Shown piece after piece: positions 36,292 to 44,534 of a DNA stretch of 64,000 nucleotides. This DNA is from Alteromonadaceae bacterium 2753L.S.0a.02 (GTDB lineage: Bacteria; Pseudomonadota; Gammaproteobacteria; Pseudomonadales; Cellvibrionaceae). Numbering within the stretch: position 1 is the first letter of the stretch; the number at the start of each line of letters is the position of its first letter. The position numbers and the translations under genes were made by a program. The stretch is from the NCBI GenBank assembly GCA_007827375.1, contig VISH01000002.1, forward strand, positions 2,691,001-2,755,000. The letters run 5' to 3'. Below the pieces are notes generated by a model. It was given only the letters and a program-made list of their open reading frames with translations, was not told the DNA's origin and searched no databases.

Positions 36292-36567
36292 ATGTATAAC
36301 AACTTTATAGCCCAGCTGGTTTTCGACTCCATTCGAGAAGTGTCTGATTTCGCCAGTGAAATGTTAAACCCCTCCGTTAACGACGCTTTTCTTGAAAAAG
36401 ATTTTGTCGATATCGGTATTAATTCCATTGACTACAACCACATATTGGCAATTCTGACAGATAAGCTGAACATTGATTTCCCGCCAGATCGATTTTTAAC
36501 CTCGCCCAACATAGGCCAGTGTGTAAACACCATCGCCCACTTATACGCGGAAAGTAAACAGCATTGA
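36292..36567 (+). CDS. Acyl/peptidyl carrier protein
   Basis: A 91-residue helical protein with the phosphopantetheine attachment motif. VDIGINSIDYNHIL matches the (D/G)x(D/N)S(L/I) signature, with Ser45 as the likely attachment site. IDFPPDRFLTSPNIGQCV gives the usual helix III-IV segment. It is more hydrophobic at the N-terminus than FabC-type AcpP, so it is probably a dedicated carrier of a secondary pathway. No synthase, transferase or ligase gene adjoins it, and its partner is not visible. CAAGGAGCC lies upstream of the ATG. Confidence 0.85.
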   Translation: MYNNFIAQLVFDSIREVSDFASEMLNPSVNDAFLEKDFVDIGINSIDYNHILAILTDKLNIDFPPDRFLTSPNIGQCVNTIAHLYAESKQH

Positions 36568-36596
36568 TTTGATGCGTATTGTTGGGGGGCAATATT

Positions 36597-36766
36597 GGTG
36601 GGCAATGCCCACCCTTGAATAAAGCGACCCGGCGGTTGGGCATTGCCCAATAAAAAACTCCGCATTAATTTTGATGCTTAATCTGCAATTGTTTTTGCTG
36701 TGCATATAAAGTGGTGGGCAGTGTTCACCCTTGAACAAAGTGGCCTATAGTTTGGGCACCGCCCAA
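36597..36766. repeat. Cluster of four REP-like GGGCA..TGCCC palindromes
   Basis: Palindromes of related sequence occur at 36597-36613, 36636-36650, 36713-36730 and 36752-36766, with further copies at 35803-35819, 40289-40303 and 40365-40378. They alternate between GTGGGCA and TTGGGCA arms. The pattern resembles dispersed REP elements, but the RAYT genes downstream have different REP ends. Confidence 0.75.
36611..36723. repeat. 113-bp direct repeat, copy A
   Basis: It matches 40261-40375 at over 90 percent of positions in the same orientation, including the shared core TGTTTTTGCTGTGCATATAA (at about 36690). Each copy contains and is bounded by the GGGCA-type palindromes, so the repeat looks like a small non-autonomous mobile element. 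Confidence 0.85.
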
Positions 36767-37612
36767 CAAAAACCACCACGCCCCATATTAAATCCCCCCA
36801 TTAATAATCGAAGTTAAAAGGAGCAATCGTTGATCGCTTGTTGCTATTGATGCTGTGTACACAGTTAGTGATATGGCAAAAGCGTTTATATGTAGATGTA
36901 AAGCAAATCCAAAAAGGACAACACCGATCAGTCAACAAACAAAAAAACAACCACACCCTCTCGAATCGGCCTATTCTTGTGAGTTGCCGATGTCTAACTG
37001 GGTAAACGTAAAAAAAGAGGAATGCCCACCGGCGTTCAACAACACATTTGCAGTCGGCTGCTCACCCCACAGGGACCACGATAAAATTTCGCCTGCATTC
37101 AAACGACATTGATTCAGTAGAGATTTTTTTATGCTATTTTTTTAGAACACCTGAAATCAGCGACCGGACGTTGACCCACCTCATTGAATTCTACTGGAAG
37201 CTTCCCAAGCTTTATGTTGGTGTTTTAATCACTATTTACACCGCCCTACGAACACCGGATATCTTGAGTGTTTTAAAATACCTATCGATTTAGTAAATAC
37301 TGATGATTATATGCGAAAGCCAGATACACTCGCACTGCCAATTCTGTTGGCGGTCTGCGCCTACCATGCCGCTGGAGCCCCTAAAGAGCGATCAATCAGG
37401 CCAGCATAGCGTCAATCTCTCACACTACGTAGAGCGTTTGTCAGCTATTCAGCCATCAGGACCGAGATAATGGTTTCTGCCCGCTCCCACCAACACAGGA
37501 ATATGCCAGAGACCGTTGCAGCGATGCCGGGAGCGAGCAAATACGATGATCAAGCGATCACTGACACCGATTGACAGTTACCTCTGATTTAGCCAGGATG
37601 CCCTTGACAAAA
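36767..37612. other. Non-coding interval before a lipoprotein gene
   Basis: Open frames at 36855-37112 and 37048-37293 lack ribosome-binding sites and recognisable features and are judged spurious. No RNA gene or terminator was recognised. Confidence 0.45.
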
Positions 37613-38035
37613 TCAGATGTCACACTCAAACACTTCTTGCCACGAAGAATCCACACTACCCGTAAATTCCGCATTCACACAGGTTTCATCGGTGATGGAT
37701 CCGGAAGTGATCGTACCGCTATTATAGTAGTAAAACTTAAGGTCACCAGATTTCGTTAAAACTGGGCTTACGTATCGCGTAGAATCGTAACTGAGTAATT
37801 CGTAAAACGCATAAAATTGCTGATCATTCGTAAAAGCATCAGCCATACACAAGTTCGACTCATATTGGGAGCCACCATAAGTCACCGTACCGCAATCAAT
37901 AGCCGTATTATCGGTTTGTGACTTTACGATCTTCAGAAAATTTTCATACGTCGCTTCGTCGCCACCGCCATCATCACCTCCACATGAAATCAGAAAAGTT
38001 GAGATCCATACTACAGATATAGTTTTGTTAAACAC
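37613..38035 (-). CDS. Small hypothetical lipoprotein
   Basis: A 140-residue protein with a lipoprotein signal. The lipobox LISC places Cys18 at the mature N-terminus, followed by a flexible Gly/Asp stretch (GGDDGGGDE). Asp follows only after two glycines, so outer-membrane sorting is likely. The mature part has four further cysteines that could form two disulphides. No family is recognised. AGGAGAAA precedes the ATG. It is divergent from the frameshifted secreted gene at 38219. Confidence 0.75.
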   Translation of the reverse strand: MFNKTISVVWISTFLISCGGDDGGGDEATYENFLKIVKSQTDNTAIDCGTVTYGGSQYESNLCMADAFTNDQQFYAFYELLSYDSTRYVSPVLTKSGDLKFYYYNSGTITSGSITDETCVNAEFTGSVDSSWQEVFECDI

Positions 38036-38218
38036 TGATTTCTCCTCGCCGCCGTCCTGGACATCAAAAAAATAATAGCAATACTACAAATAAATTAAAT
38101 ATTTACTACCTACAATTGTTTAATGCAAAAGTATTGGCCTAACTATGGGACAATACAAACATTTGATGTTTACGTTTCGAACATTTTACCTCGTTTTACC
38201 CCTAAAGGAATTTAATTT

Positions 38219-39094
38219 ATGAATCGGATTTTTTATTTTGTACTATTGTCAATTCCCCCTGTCACGAGCCTCCATCGTAGAATATATGACTATAACGGAT
38301 TTGGTTAACCACTCGGATTATGTGATTGAAGGTGATGTCTTAACTATTCACGCAGTTCGTTCGGGCAAAAATATATACAGCGTGCTACGTTTGGATCGAG
38401 CACAAGTAACAATAAATGGAGAATCTACCGTATTGGATTACAAGCCTTCCGTCCGATTTATCGGAGGAAACTATGTAATGAAGGATGAAGACAATGATAC
38501 CGAAACTACTATTATACAAAAACTTACTGGTATGCCAGAGTTTTCTATTGGAGAACGTGTTGTTTTATTCCTAAAAAATAATGGCACCGCTAAAATTCCC
38601 TTTGTCGGCTTGTCTCAGGGCGTGATCAGGGTGTCAAAGAACGGATTGGTAAATGACAATGCTGGCACACCGATAACGCGAATAGAGGCAATGAGTTTGT
38701 TAAAATCATTTCTGGTATTGAGTACAAACGGGAAAAACCTTTAAAGAGAGCGAAAATTAGAATAATACCAAAAAGTACTAGCAAATTTGATTTGATAACT
38801 GAACCCCAACTAATCGACTCCGATGCGCGTGACAACTTTATAAGTCATGCAAACCCCAATTCAAATAAGTCGAAGAACATTCCAACAGCAAGATTAAATG
38901 CCGTTGAGCTACGGAAGCAACTCAAGCATGCCCAAAGAGTCAAAATGACGACCACACACGAAACTCCAGGTAATTTTCCGCTGGAACAACTTCCAGAACT
39001 TGAGCCTGAGTCCACCGTACAATCCAATCAACCTGTTTCTGATTCAGGAATTCTTGCCAAACCTAGAATTATAATTGATGACAATATTAACTAA
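38219..39094 (+). pseudogene. Secreted hypothetical protein gene split by two homopolymer frameshifts
   Basis: Three pieces in different frames form one coherent protein. Frame 1 from the ATG at 38219 (AAAGGA upstream) gives a signal-peptide start MNRIFYFVLLSIP. Dropping one C from the CCCCC run at 38255-38259 joins it to SRASIVEYMTITDLVNHSD, giving a complete signal peptide and a domain with the GERVVLFLK and GLSQGVIRV pattern. Adding one A at the AAAA run near 38702-38705 joins that to IISGIEYKREKPLKRAK and a further 110-residue tail ending at 39094. The unknown domain resembles secreted proteins often found with metalloproteases. The gene ends 20 bases before the matrixin-like gene starts. 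Sequencing error and true decay are both possible. Confidence 0.7.
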
Positions 39095-39113
39095 TCGCAA
39101 GGAGGCGATAAAT

Positions 39114-40190
39114 ATGACTAAATTTAGTTCGTTTTTTAAAATACTAGGCGCTTTATTTGTAATGATCTCTTTTTCCAGTTTTGTTGCGGCAGCCAAATTC
39201 GGTACCTGCTATGGAAAACCAATCAAATGGAAAAACAACAGAACAACTATGTATATCCATTACCCACAAGGTTCAGAATTGGATTTGCACTCACAATGGG
39301 CAATGGCCTCTTGGGCAGATATCGCAGGAACTGCTTTTACATATTATGTAAACTGGCGGTCCGGCAACGCTTCACTTGGCAATGGTTTCAGTGAAATCAG
39401 TTCGGCACCGATTGTAGCTGGACACGTCGCCCACGTACAAACTAAAACACTTTGTACAAAAAACTTAAGATTAGGCACTGTTGACAAGCACTACATTACA
39501 GAAGCCGACCTTACACTAAATTCTACCTACGGGTTTACCTTAGATACCTTTGAGCCCGCGCATTTACATGAACCTTTTAGCTTTGACAAAGTCGTGCTGC
39601 ATGAGCTGGGCCATACACTTGGACTAGATGAGCCTCCTCAAATTTCACCATTCACCTATTTTGCGGTTATGCTCGAGTCCTATCCCTTTGGACACTACGA
39701 CAACCTATCACCACATGCCGACGATATTGTTGGTCTTAGGGCTTTATATCCAGACCCTTCGTACCAAAAAATCGATCTCGCTGTCTCAAAATACCGAGAA
39801 GACCTTAGTCATTCGCATAATGGCTTATATACCAAAGTAATAGTGCCATCTACAGGGGGCTACAGAACCTGGTTTAACAAGGGTGACCCCATGGAAGTCG
39901 AGTATACTTTCGAAAACCTTGGCACTACCACAGTAACCGCAGACGTGCGTTTTTACTTTTCGGTAGATAATTATGTTTCCGCCGCAGATACCTACATTGG
40001 CTCGGCATCATGGATAATGCCGGCGGCATCCGGTGTTATAGCTTCCGCAGTAATGGACGTACCTCTGTCGTTACCCTACTCGAGCACAGGCAACTACTAT
40101 ATCGGATACGTTGTATCAGCGCGAAACGGTGACGATGACAATTATTATAATAACTTTGTGTCACAAGCTCTTCCATTACGAATATATTAG
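39114..40190 (+). CDS. Secreted matrixin-like metalloprotease with CARDB-like domain
   Basis: Exported zinc protease of about 358 residues. AAGGAGG about seven bases upstream fixes the start at 39114. The signal peptide ends near FVAAA. The zinc motif is HELGHTLGLDE, with the third ligand position occupied by Glu rather than the His of matrixins or the Asp of snapalysins. A Met-turn region FAVMLESYPFG and the helix DDIVGLRALYPDP follow, all as in M10-type enzymes. After about residue 220 a beta-sandwich (IDLAVSKY, MEVEYTFENLGTTTVTADVRFYFS, GDDDNYYNNF) resembles CARDB adhesion domains. It is probably transcribed with the frameshifted secreted gene ahead of it. Confidence 0.85.
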   Translation: MTKFSSFFKILGALFVMISFSSFVAAAKFGTCYGKPIKWKNNRTTMYIHYPQGSELDLHSQWAMASWADIAGTAFTYYVNWRSGNASLGNGFSEISSAPIVAGHVAHVQTKTLCTKNLRLGTVDKHYITEADLTLNSTYGFTLDTFEPAHLHEPFSFDKVVLHELGHTLGLDEPPQISPFTYFAVMLESYPFGHYDNLSPHADDIVGLRALYPDPSYQKIDLAVSKYREDLSHSHNGLYTKVIVPSTGGYRTWFNKGDPMEVEYTFENLGTTTVTADVRFYFSVDNYVSAADTYIGSASWIMPAASGVIASAVMDVPLSLPYSSTGNYYIGYVVSARNGDDDNYYNNFVSQALPLRIY

Positions 40191-40260
40191 TACCTCTTTT
40201 TTACTTCAATACTGAAACTCACCTTGCGTGAACACCATTTGTACAGCTAAAACGGTGTTC

Positions 40261-40375
40261 ACCCAACTTGAATAATGCGACGCGGCGGTTGGGCATGGCC
40301 CAATAAAAAACTCCGCATTAATTTCGATGCTTATCTGCAATTGTTTTTGCTGTGCATATAAAGTGGTGGGCAGTG
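40261..40375. repeat. 115-bp direct repeat, copy B
   Basis: Same-orientation copy of 36611-36723, differing by a few substitutions and short indels. It lies directly after the matrixin-like gene and next to the 21-bp minisatellite. Confidence 0.85.
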
Positions 40376-40499
40376 CCCTACAAAACACCTTTCAAATTTA
40401 CAGACCCCACCCATAGCTCGATTCCAGCACGCTTCTGATAAGTACACGGGAAAGAACTCTGGCCGCCAAGGCAAAAGGCAGCCCTCCTGGCGCATCGGG

Positions 40500-40880
40500 G
40501 GTGCCCTGGCGCTGGAGCAGGGTCTCCTGGCGTTGGGGAGGATGTCCTGGGTGCGAATTTCAGCGTCCTGGCGCTCGGTGGCGCCTTCCTGGCGCTGGGG
40601 AAGATGTCCTGGGTGCCAGTTTCGGCGTCCTGGCGCCCTGTGACCCTGTCCTGGCGCTGGGCGACCCCGTCCAAGGCGCTGCGGCACCCGTCCTGGCGCT
40701 GGGTGAGTGCATCCATGACGGTGCGGCACGACTCCCTTGCCCCCCGGTGAGCCTTCCTGGCGCAGGGGCAGTCCTTCCTGGCGCTTGGTGTGTTGTCCTG
40801 GCTGCCAGGGACCCTGTCCTGGCGCTGTGTGAGGCGCCCTGGCGATGGGGGACCCTTCCTGGCGCGGTGTTTTTTGCGTT
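40500..40880. repeat. GC-rich degenerate 21-bp minisatellite
   Basis: About 18 head-to-tail units of 21 bp built on TCCTGGCGCTGGG, with the period holding exactly over at least ten consecutive units (from about 40627 to 40840) despite sequence drift. GC content is far above the surroundings. Because 21 is a multiple of three, long open frames appear on both strands (for example 40378-40923 minus and 40501-41010 plus); these look like products of the repeat rather than genes. It ends just beside the terminator of the next gene. Confidence 0.85.
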
Positions 40881-40886
40881 TGAGAT

Positions 40887-40912
40887 AGAAAATGGCCCCG
40901 AAGAACGGGGCC
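40887..40912 (-). terminator. Intrinsic terminator of the helical protein gene
   Basis: The perfect stem GGCCCCG/CGGGGCC (40894-40900 with 40906-40912) is followed on the minus strand by ATTTTC. It lies about 30 bases past the stop of the gene at 40943. Confidence 0.85.
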
Positions 40913-40942
40913 GTTGCAATCAATTTTTAGCCAGCAGTGGCC

Positions 40943-41686
40943 TTAGGCCTCTGTCGTCTCCGCAGACGATGTGCGGCGAGTGGATCTCTGCTGCCGGTAA
41001 TACGCACTGACGTAACCCTTAAGGCGTATTTCATGATTAAAAAATACGTATTTACCGCAAGCGCGAACCTCATCAACAATTTGCTTCAGATAAGTAAAGG
41101 CCTGGTCGCGCAATTTACGGCCATCGTTGCCCTCCAATTTATCGCCGTTGGCAAGCGCCAGTAACACAGACATAGCGTTGGCAACAGCGTTTGCTTCCAG
41201 CAGCAAATTCATATCGAACTGAATGCTTTCCAATAAGGCTTGTTGCTGCTCACCCAATACTGCCAGGGTGGCGAGATCCATAATCATATCCGCATGGGAA
41301 TCGCCTTCGGCTACGGAAGAGACATGTTGCAATAAATCTTCGTTGTTGCGAAATGCATAACGCAGCGCGCGCAACAAATTATTGCGCAGCTCGTAAGCGC
41401 CCGGGCTTTTTTCCATCCATTCCGCGGTCGCGTCTTTACGTGCCTGGAATTCCGCCTGCCAGCGGGCTTCGGCAATACGCAGCAGATCGACACGTAGCGG
41501 TATCTGCTCGATATCTTCCTCCGATACTCCGGCGCCTTGCAAGGCTGCGATATCTTTTTTAGCCCACTGGTAAAGATTTTGCGCTTCCTGAATATAAATA
41601 CCGATAGGCATTGGGCAGCTTTTTATGGCATCGTCGGGAATGGCTTGAAGGGTGGCAAGATGGGTTTCGAATATTCCATCAGACAT
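40943..41686 (-). CDS. Hypothetical all-helical cytosolic protein
   Basis: 247 residues without signal peptide, membrane segment or recognised domain. The sequence is rich in Ala, Leu, Glu and Gln and predicted almost wholly helical (IQEAQNLYQWAKKDIAALQG, ALLESIQFDMNLLLEANAVANAMSVLLALANG). The C-terminal 40 residues are basic (KGYVSAYYRQQRSTRR). Two different 21-bp tandem arrays flank it: one beyond its terminator and one 290 bases upstream. GGAGTTAG lies ahead of the ATG. Function is unknown. Confidence 0.7.
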   Translation of the reverse strand: MSDGIFETHLATLQAIPDDAIKSCPMPIGIYIQEAQNLYQWAKKDIAALQGAGVSEEDIEQIPLRVDLLRIAEARWQAEFQARKDATAEWMEKSPGAYELRNNLLRALRYAFRNNEDLLQHVSSVAEGDSHADMIMDLATLAVLGEQQQALLESIQFDMNLLLEANAVANAMSVLLALANGDKLEGNDGRKLRDQAFTYLKQIVDEVRACGKYVFFNHEIRLKGYVSAYYRQQRSTRRTSSAETTEA

Positions 41687-41975
41687 GGTCTAACTCCTTG
41701 TTTTAATATTTTAATGTTTTTATGTGCGGGCAGGTAAACACCTGACCCCGCCCGCGCTAATAGTCCCTATGCGGACGGCAAGAATAATAAACAGCTTAAA
41801 TATACGAGCAACTTTATTGTGGTTTTACGCGCAGATATTTTGTGAAGAATCGTACTCTGTGGGGTTTTTTATTTGATTGCCTGACATAAATCATAAAAAA
41901 ACAGCACGGCAAAAATAATTTGTGCAACGCATTTGTTCGATTTTTCCGCATAATAATACGGTACAAATGCATAAC

Positions 41976-42047
41976 TATTATCCCAATATAGATAGCTATT
42001 ATCCCGACGCAGGTAGATATTATCCCCACACAGATAACTATTATCCC
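41976..42047. repeat. Four-unit 21-bp tandem repeat with TATTATCCC core
   Basis: The nonamer TATTATCCC recurs at exact 21-base steps at 41976, 41997, 42018 and 42039, with partly conserved AGATA spacers. On the minus strand this encodes repeated GII heptapeptides (80-codon frame 41814-42056) that do not look like a real gene. It lies between the EEP-family gene and the helical protein gene. Two helical turns per unit would place the cores on one face of the DNA, suggesting iterated protein binding. Confidence 0.85.
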
Positions 42048-42066
42048 GGCAAACATAAGTGCCGAA

Positions 42067-43092
42067 TTAATTATTTACAGAATCCAGCATCACACTTACC
42101 GGAAAGTGATCACTAAAACCGGTTTCATCAATATTTTTTTCAACATTGCCATCGGGCAGGCCAAATCGTCGCGGGCCATTTCCCACACGGTGATCGACCA
42201 TTTCGCTGAATGTAAAAATATCGGCGCTGGGTACATCCACTACGTAACCCCCTTCGCCTTTCAGCAACGAACGATTTACCAGGAGTTGATCAAACACATT
42301 GCCGTTACCACTGTAATACAAGCTGCCATCAATATTGCGAAGCTCGCCGCGATGGTCTTCGCATTGTTTACCCAGGTACTGCCAGGCGAGATTGTAAAAC
42401 TTTGCAGACCGGCTGCGTTCCACATCACCCTGCTCCCGCACCGCATTAGCATTGCGTTGAATGGACGCATTCCAGGGGTCATCGTTAAAATCACCCATGG
42501 CGATAATGGCAATGTCATCCCCCAATTCCTCGCGAATTCGCATGTGCCAATAGGCCAGCGTTTCACCGGCCACGGCCCGAAAACCCGCGGTTTCCTCGAC
42601 AGAACTGCCACTGCGCGACGGCCAGTGATTTGCCAGGGCGACAACGTCTTTGCCTGCCGAATTCGAACGAAAGGTAACCTGTGTAATATCCCGCGTTCCG
42701 GTTCTGCGAATCACGATATGGCTGAAAATAGAATTGGGAACAATGGAAAATACCTGACTGTCGAAAATAAAGGCGGTATCAATGCCCCGTTTATCCGCTT
42801 CGGCGTCGGCGTGCACAATATCGTAAACTCGGCCCGAAGCCGCGTTTAGCACTTCCACCAAAGTTTCCAGCACAAAGCGATTTTCCACCTCGCACACACC
42901 CAACACATCCGGTCCACGCGCATTGTTCATTGCCAAAATCACTTTAGACAACTGCTGAATTTTTTGCGCAAAAAGCGCCTCCGACCAACCCCGCAACGAC
43001 GAATTAATCGCGCTGGCGATTCGGGGCTCACGTTTCGGGAAATTTTCAGGAGCAAACAGGTTTTCAAGATTCCAAAAGGCAAAACAGAACAT
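42067..43092 (-). CDS. Endonuclease/exonuclease/phosphatase family protein
   Basis: A 341-residue member of the EEP (DNase I-like) superfamily of metal-dependent phosphodiesterases. Catalytic signatures are in order: FWNLENLFAP, DVLGVCEVEN, GIDTAFIFD, ALANHWPSRSG, AMGDFNDDPWN, FDQLLVNRSLL and SDHFPVSV. No signal peptide is visible, so it is probably cytosolic, although many relatives are secreted nucleases. The substrate (nucleic acid, phospholipid or inositol phosphate) cannot be told. It stands alone. Confidence 0.9.
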   Translation of the reverse strand: MFCFAFWNLENLFAPENFPKREPRIASAINSSLRGWSEALFAQKIQQLSKVILAMNNARGPDVLGVCEVENRFVLETLVEVLNAASGRVYDIVHADAEADKRGIDTAFIFDSQVFSIVPNSIFSHIVIRRTGTRDITQVTFRSNSAGKDVVALANHWPSRSGSSVEETAGFRAVAGETLAYWHMRIREELGDDIAIIAMGDFNDDPWNASIQRNANAVREQGDVERSRSAKFYNLAWQYLGKQCEDHRGELRNIDGSLYYSGNGNVFDQLLVNRSLLKGEGGYVVDVPSADIFTFSEMVDHRVGNGPRRFGLPDGNVEKNIDETGFSDHFPVSVMLDSVNN

Positions 43093-43245
43093 AGCTTAAG
43101 TCCTTGTAAGCGGGGCTTAGATTAATGAATATGGAAAGCGATTTTACGCTGTTTTTTGGGGGTTTTACCAAATTTGATTTTGTTTTATTTGGTAATGCGT
43201 GCGTACAGTGGTTGTAACGGCGCGGGATTCCTCATCGAAGTATTA

Positions 43246-43536
43246 TTAACCCGCAATCACACTAAGATACATTTTTAACACAGCAGCCTCTTCATTTGCC
43301 ACCATTGAAATAAAATAGCTGTAGTCGTTGTTCCTGTGAGCCGTATCTAAAGCTTCGTAGTACACCAGGCGATCCTTTACCTGAATAACAACAGGCAGGA
43401 ACCCGTTGCGCATCAGTTCAAAATTCATCAGTAAGCGTGCAGTTCTGCCGTTGCTCTCTACAAAGGGATGAATTTTTAAAAGATCCACATGTAAGCGGGC
43501 AGCAGATTCGAGCGGGTGCAGTGTGCCGGTATTACC
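43246..43536 (-). pseudogene. Fic-domain protein remnant truncated by a REP element
   Basis: C-terminal part of a Fic (AMPylating) protein: LHPLESAARLHVDLLKIHPF, with the catalytic loop HPFVESNGRTAR (Ser in place of the usual Gly) and LMNFELMRNGFLPVVI. The 5' portion, including any inhibitory helix and flap, is replaced at about 43537 by a REP palindrome, which supplies an artificial start (MHSHAGAWERG). The missing 5' part was not found elsewhere in the window. It is probably inactive. Confidence 0.8.
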
Positions 43537-43537
43537 T

Positions 43538-43622
43538 CGTTCCCACGCTCCCGCGTGGGAATGCATACCGCACTACCAAGCGACACAAACTTCCAACAAC
43601 CCAGCAGTACCCGCATAATCTC
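43538..43622. repeat. REP palindrome plus partial RAYT 3' end
   Basis: A 29-bp REP hairpin (43538-43566) followed by 56 bp of the RAYT gene's 3' end (to 43622), then TACCTCG repeats and the next full REP. It is a fragment of the same element that lies complete at 43636-44266, so a failed or partial transposition event is likely. Confidence 0.8.
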
Positions 43623-43635
43623 GTACCTCGTACCT

Positions 43636-44266
43636 CGTTCCCACGCTCCCGCGTGGGAATGCATACCGCTCTACCAAGTTACACAAACCTCCAATAACCC
43701 AGCAGTACCCGCATAATCTCTGGCACTAGAGTATCGCCAATGAATGGCTTCATCCACATAGCCGCGTTTAACAGGGTTTTGATGTATATAATCAACCTTC
43801 TGCCGCATCATACCCTCACCTTGAATCAATTCAGGATGCACACCCTCTTGCCAAAATTGATAAGCTCGGTCGTCTTTATGGGCTTTCTTGTAAAACGCCA
43901 ATTGCTCCAGAATCTGCCGTATATTTTTTTCAGCAAGATATTGAATCAGGTTTTTTCCAGTCCATGATTTTAATCGAGCTATATCGTGGTCCAATGCTTT
44001 GCTTTGCAGAACAAAATGGCAGTGGTTTTCCAAAATTACCCACGCATAAATCTTAAGCCCCTCTTTACTTAAAAAGCGCAGCGAATCCAACAGAATGTTG
44101 ACGGTATCGGGGCGAGTGAATACGGGAATCCAGTGCAGCACGGTTAGGGTTAGAAAGTGGGCTTGTTGTGGGTCGGTTATTTTGTAGCGGCTTCTGCCCA
44201 TGGGTTTTACTTCCTGTGTATTGTTATTGGATTGGGTATGCATTCCCATGCGGGAGCGTGGGAACG
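43636..44266 (-). mobile_element. REP-bounded RAYT element, copy 1 (631 bp)
   Basis: Bounded by inverted REP palindromes (TTCCCACGC/GCGTGGGAA stems) at 43636-43664 and 44238-44266, with one transposase gene inside. Copy 2 at 46595-47225 has exactly the same length, the same orientation and near-identical sequence. REP-associated transposases are normally single-copy chromosomal genes, so two complete copies 2.3 kb apart are notable. Confidence 0.88.
43671..44201 (-). CDS. REP-associated tyrosine transposase (RAYT), copy 1
   Basis: Y1-type HUH nuclease of the IS200/IS605-related RAYT group, which nicks and moves REP hairpins as single strands. The HUH motif is ENHCHFV and the likely catalytic tyrosine is in VDYIHQNPVKRGYV, with the RAYT-type tail WRYSSARDY. 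The start at 44201 is chosen for AGGAAG upstream; an earlier ATG lies inside the REP end. About 176 residues, normal for the family. It differs from copy 2 at about seven residues. Confidence 0.92.
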   Translation of the reverse strand: MGRSRYKITDPQQAHFLTLTVLHWIPVFTRPDTVNILLDSLRFLSKEGLKIYAWVILENHCHFVLQSKALDHDIARLKSWTGKNLIQYLAEKNIRQILEQLAFYKKAHKDDRAYQFWQEGVHPELIQGEGMMRQKVDYIHQNPVKRGYVDEAIHWRYSSARDYAGTAGLLEVCVTW

Positions 44267-44447
44267 AGAGATCAAATCGGCATAAATCGCTTCATTAAGC
44301 TATCCATAATAATTATGGCTAAATTCGGTTTTACTAAGAATCACTGCCACCTCCTGGTGAAAGGCGTAAGTGTATTGTCCTGAAATATAACTATCATTAC
44401 GCTATTAACCCGGCGGGGCTATATGTCGGATTAATAGCCAGTGCAAT

Positions 44448-44493
44448 CACTGAAAATTCAGGCTTTCCACGCAAAGCCGCCAGATTTTCAGTG
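44448..44493. repeat. Nested perfect inverted repeats downstream of the deacetylase gene
   Basis: CACTGAAAAT (44448-44457) pairs with ATTTTCAGTG (44484-44493), and within it GGCTTT (44461-44466) pairs with AAAGCC (44473-44478). This forms a long hairpin 41 bases past the stop of the deacetylase-like gene. There is no T-run, so it may be an RNA-stabilising or element-end structure. Confidence 0.6.
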
Positions 44494-44534
44494 CGACGGA
44501 AGATTAGATCAGGAAGATCTATTTTTCCGACAGG

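Noticed and set aside
36855..37293. Two overlapping small frames after the carrier-protein gene
   Set aside because: No start signals, no recognisable composition, no neighbours suggesting function.
40378..41010. Long open frames on both strands (181 and 169 codons)
   Set aside because: They arise from a 21-bp tandem array whose period is a multiple of three, so several frames stay open at once. Composition is repetitive and no ribosome-binding site or domain is visible.
40500..42047. CRISPR array
   Set aside because: Both arrays have contiguous degenerate 21-bp units without unique spacers, and no cas genes are present.
41814..42056. 80-codon minus-strand frame with repeated GII heptapeptides
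   Set aside because: The repeated part is the translation of the TATTATCCC array; the rest has no gene-like features.
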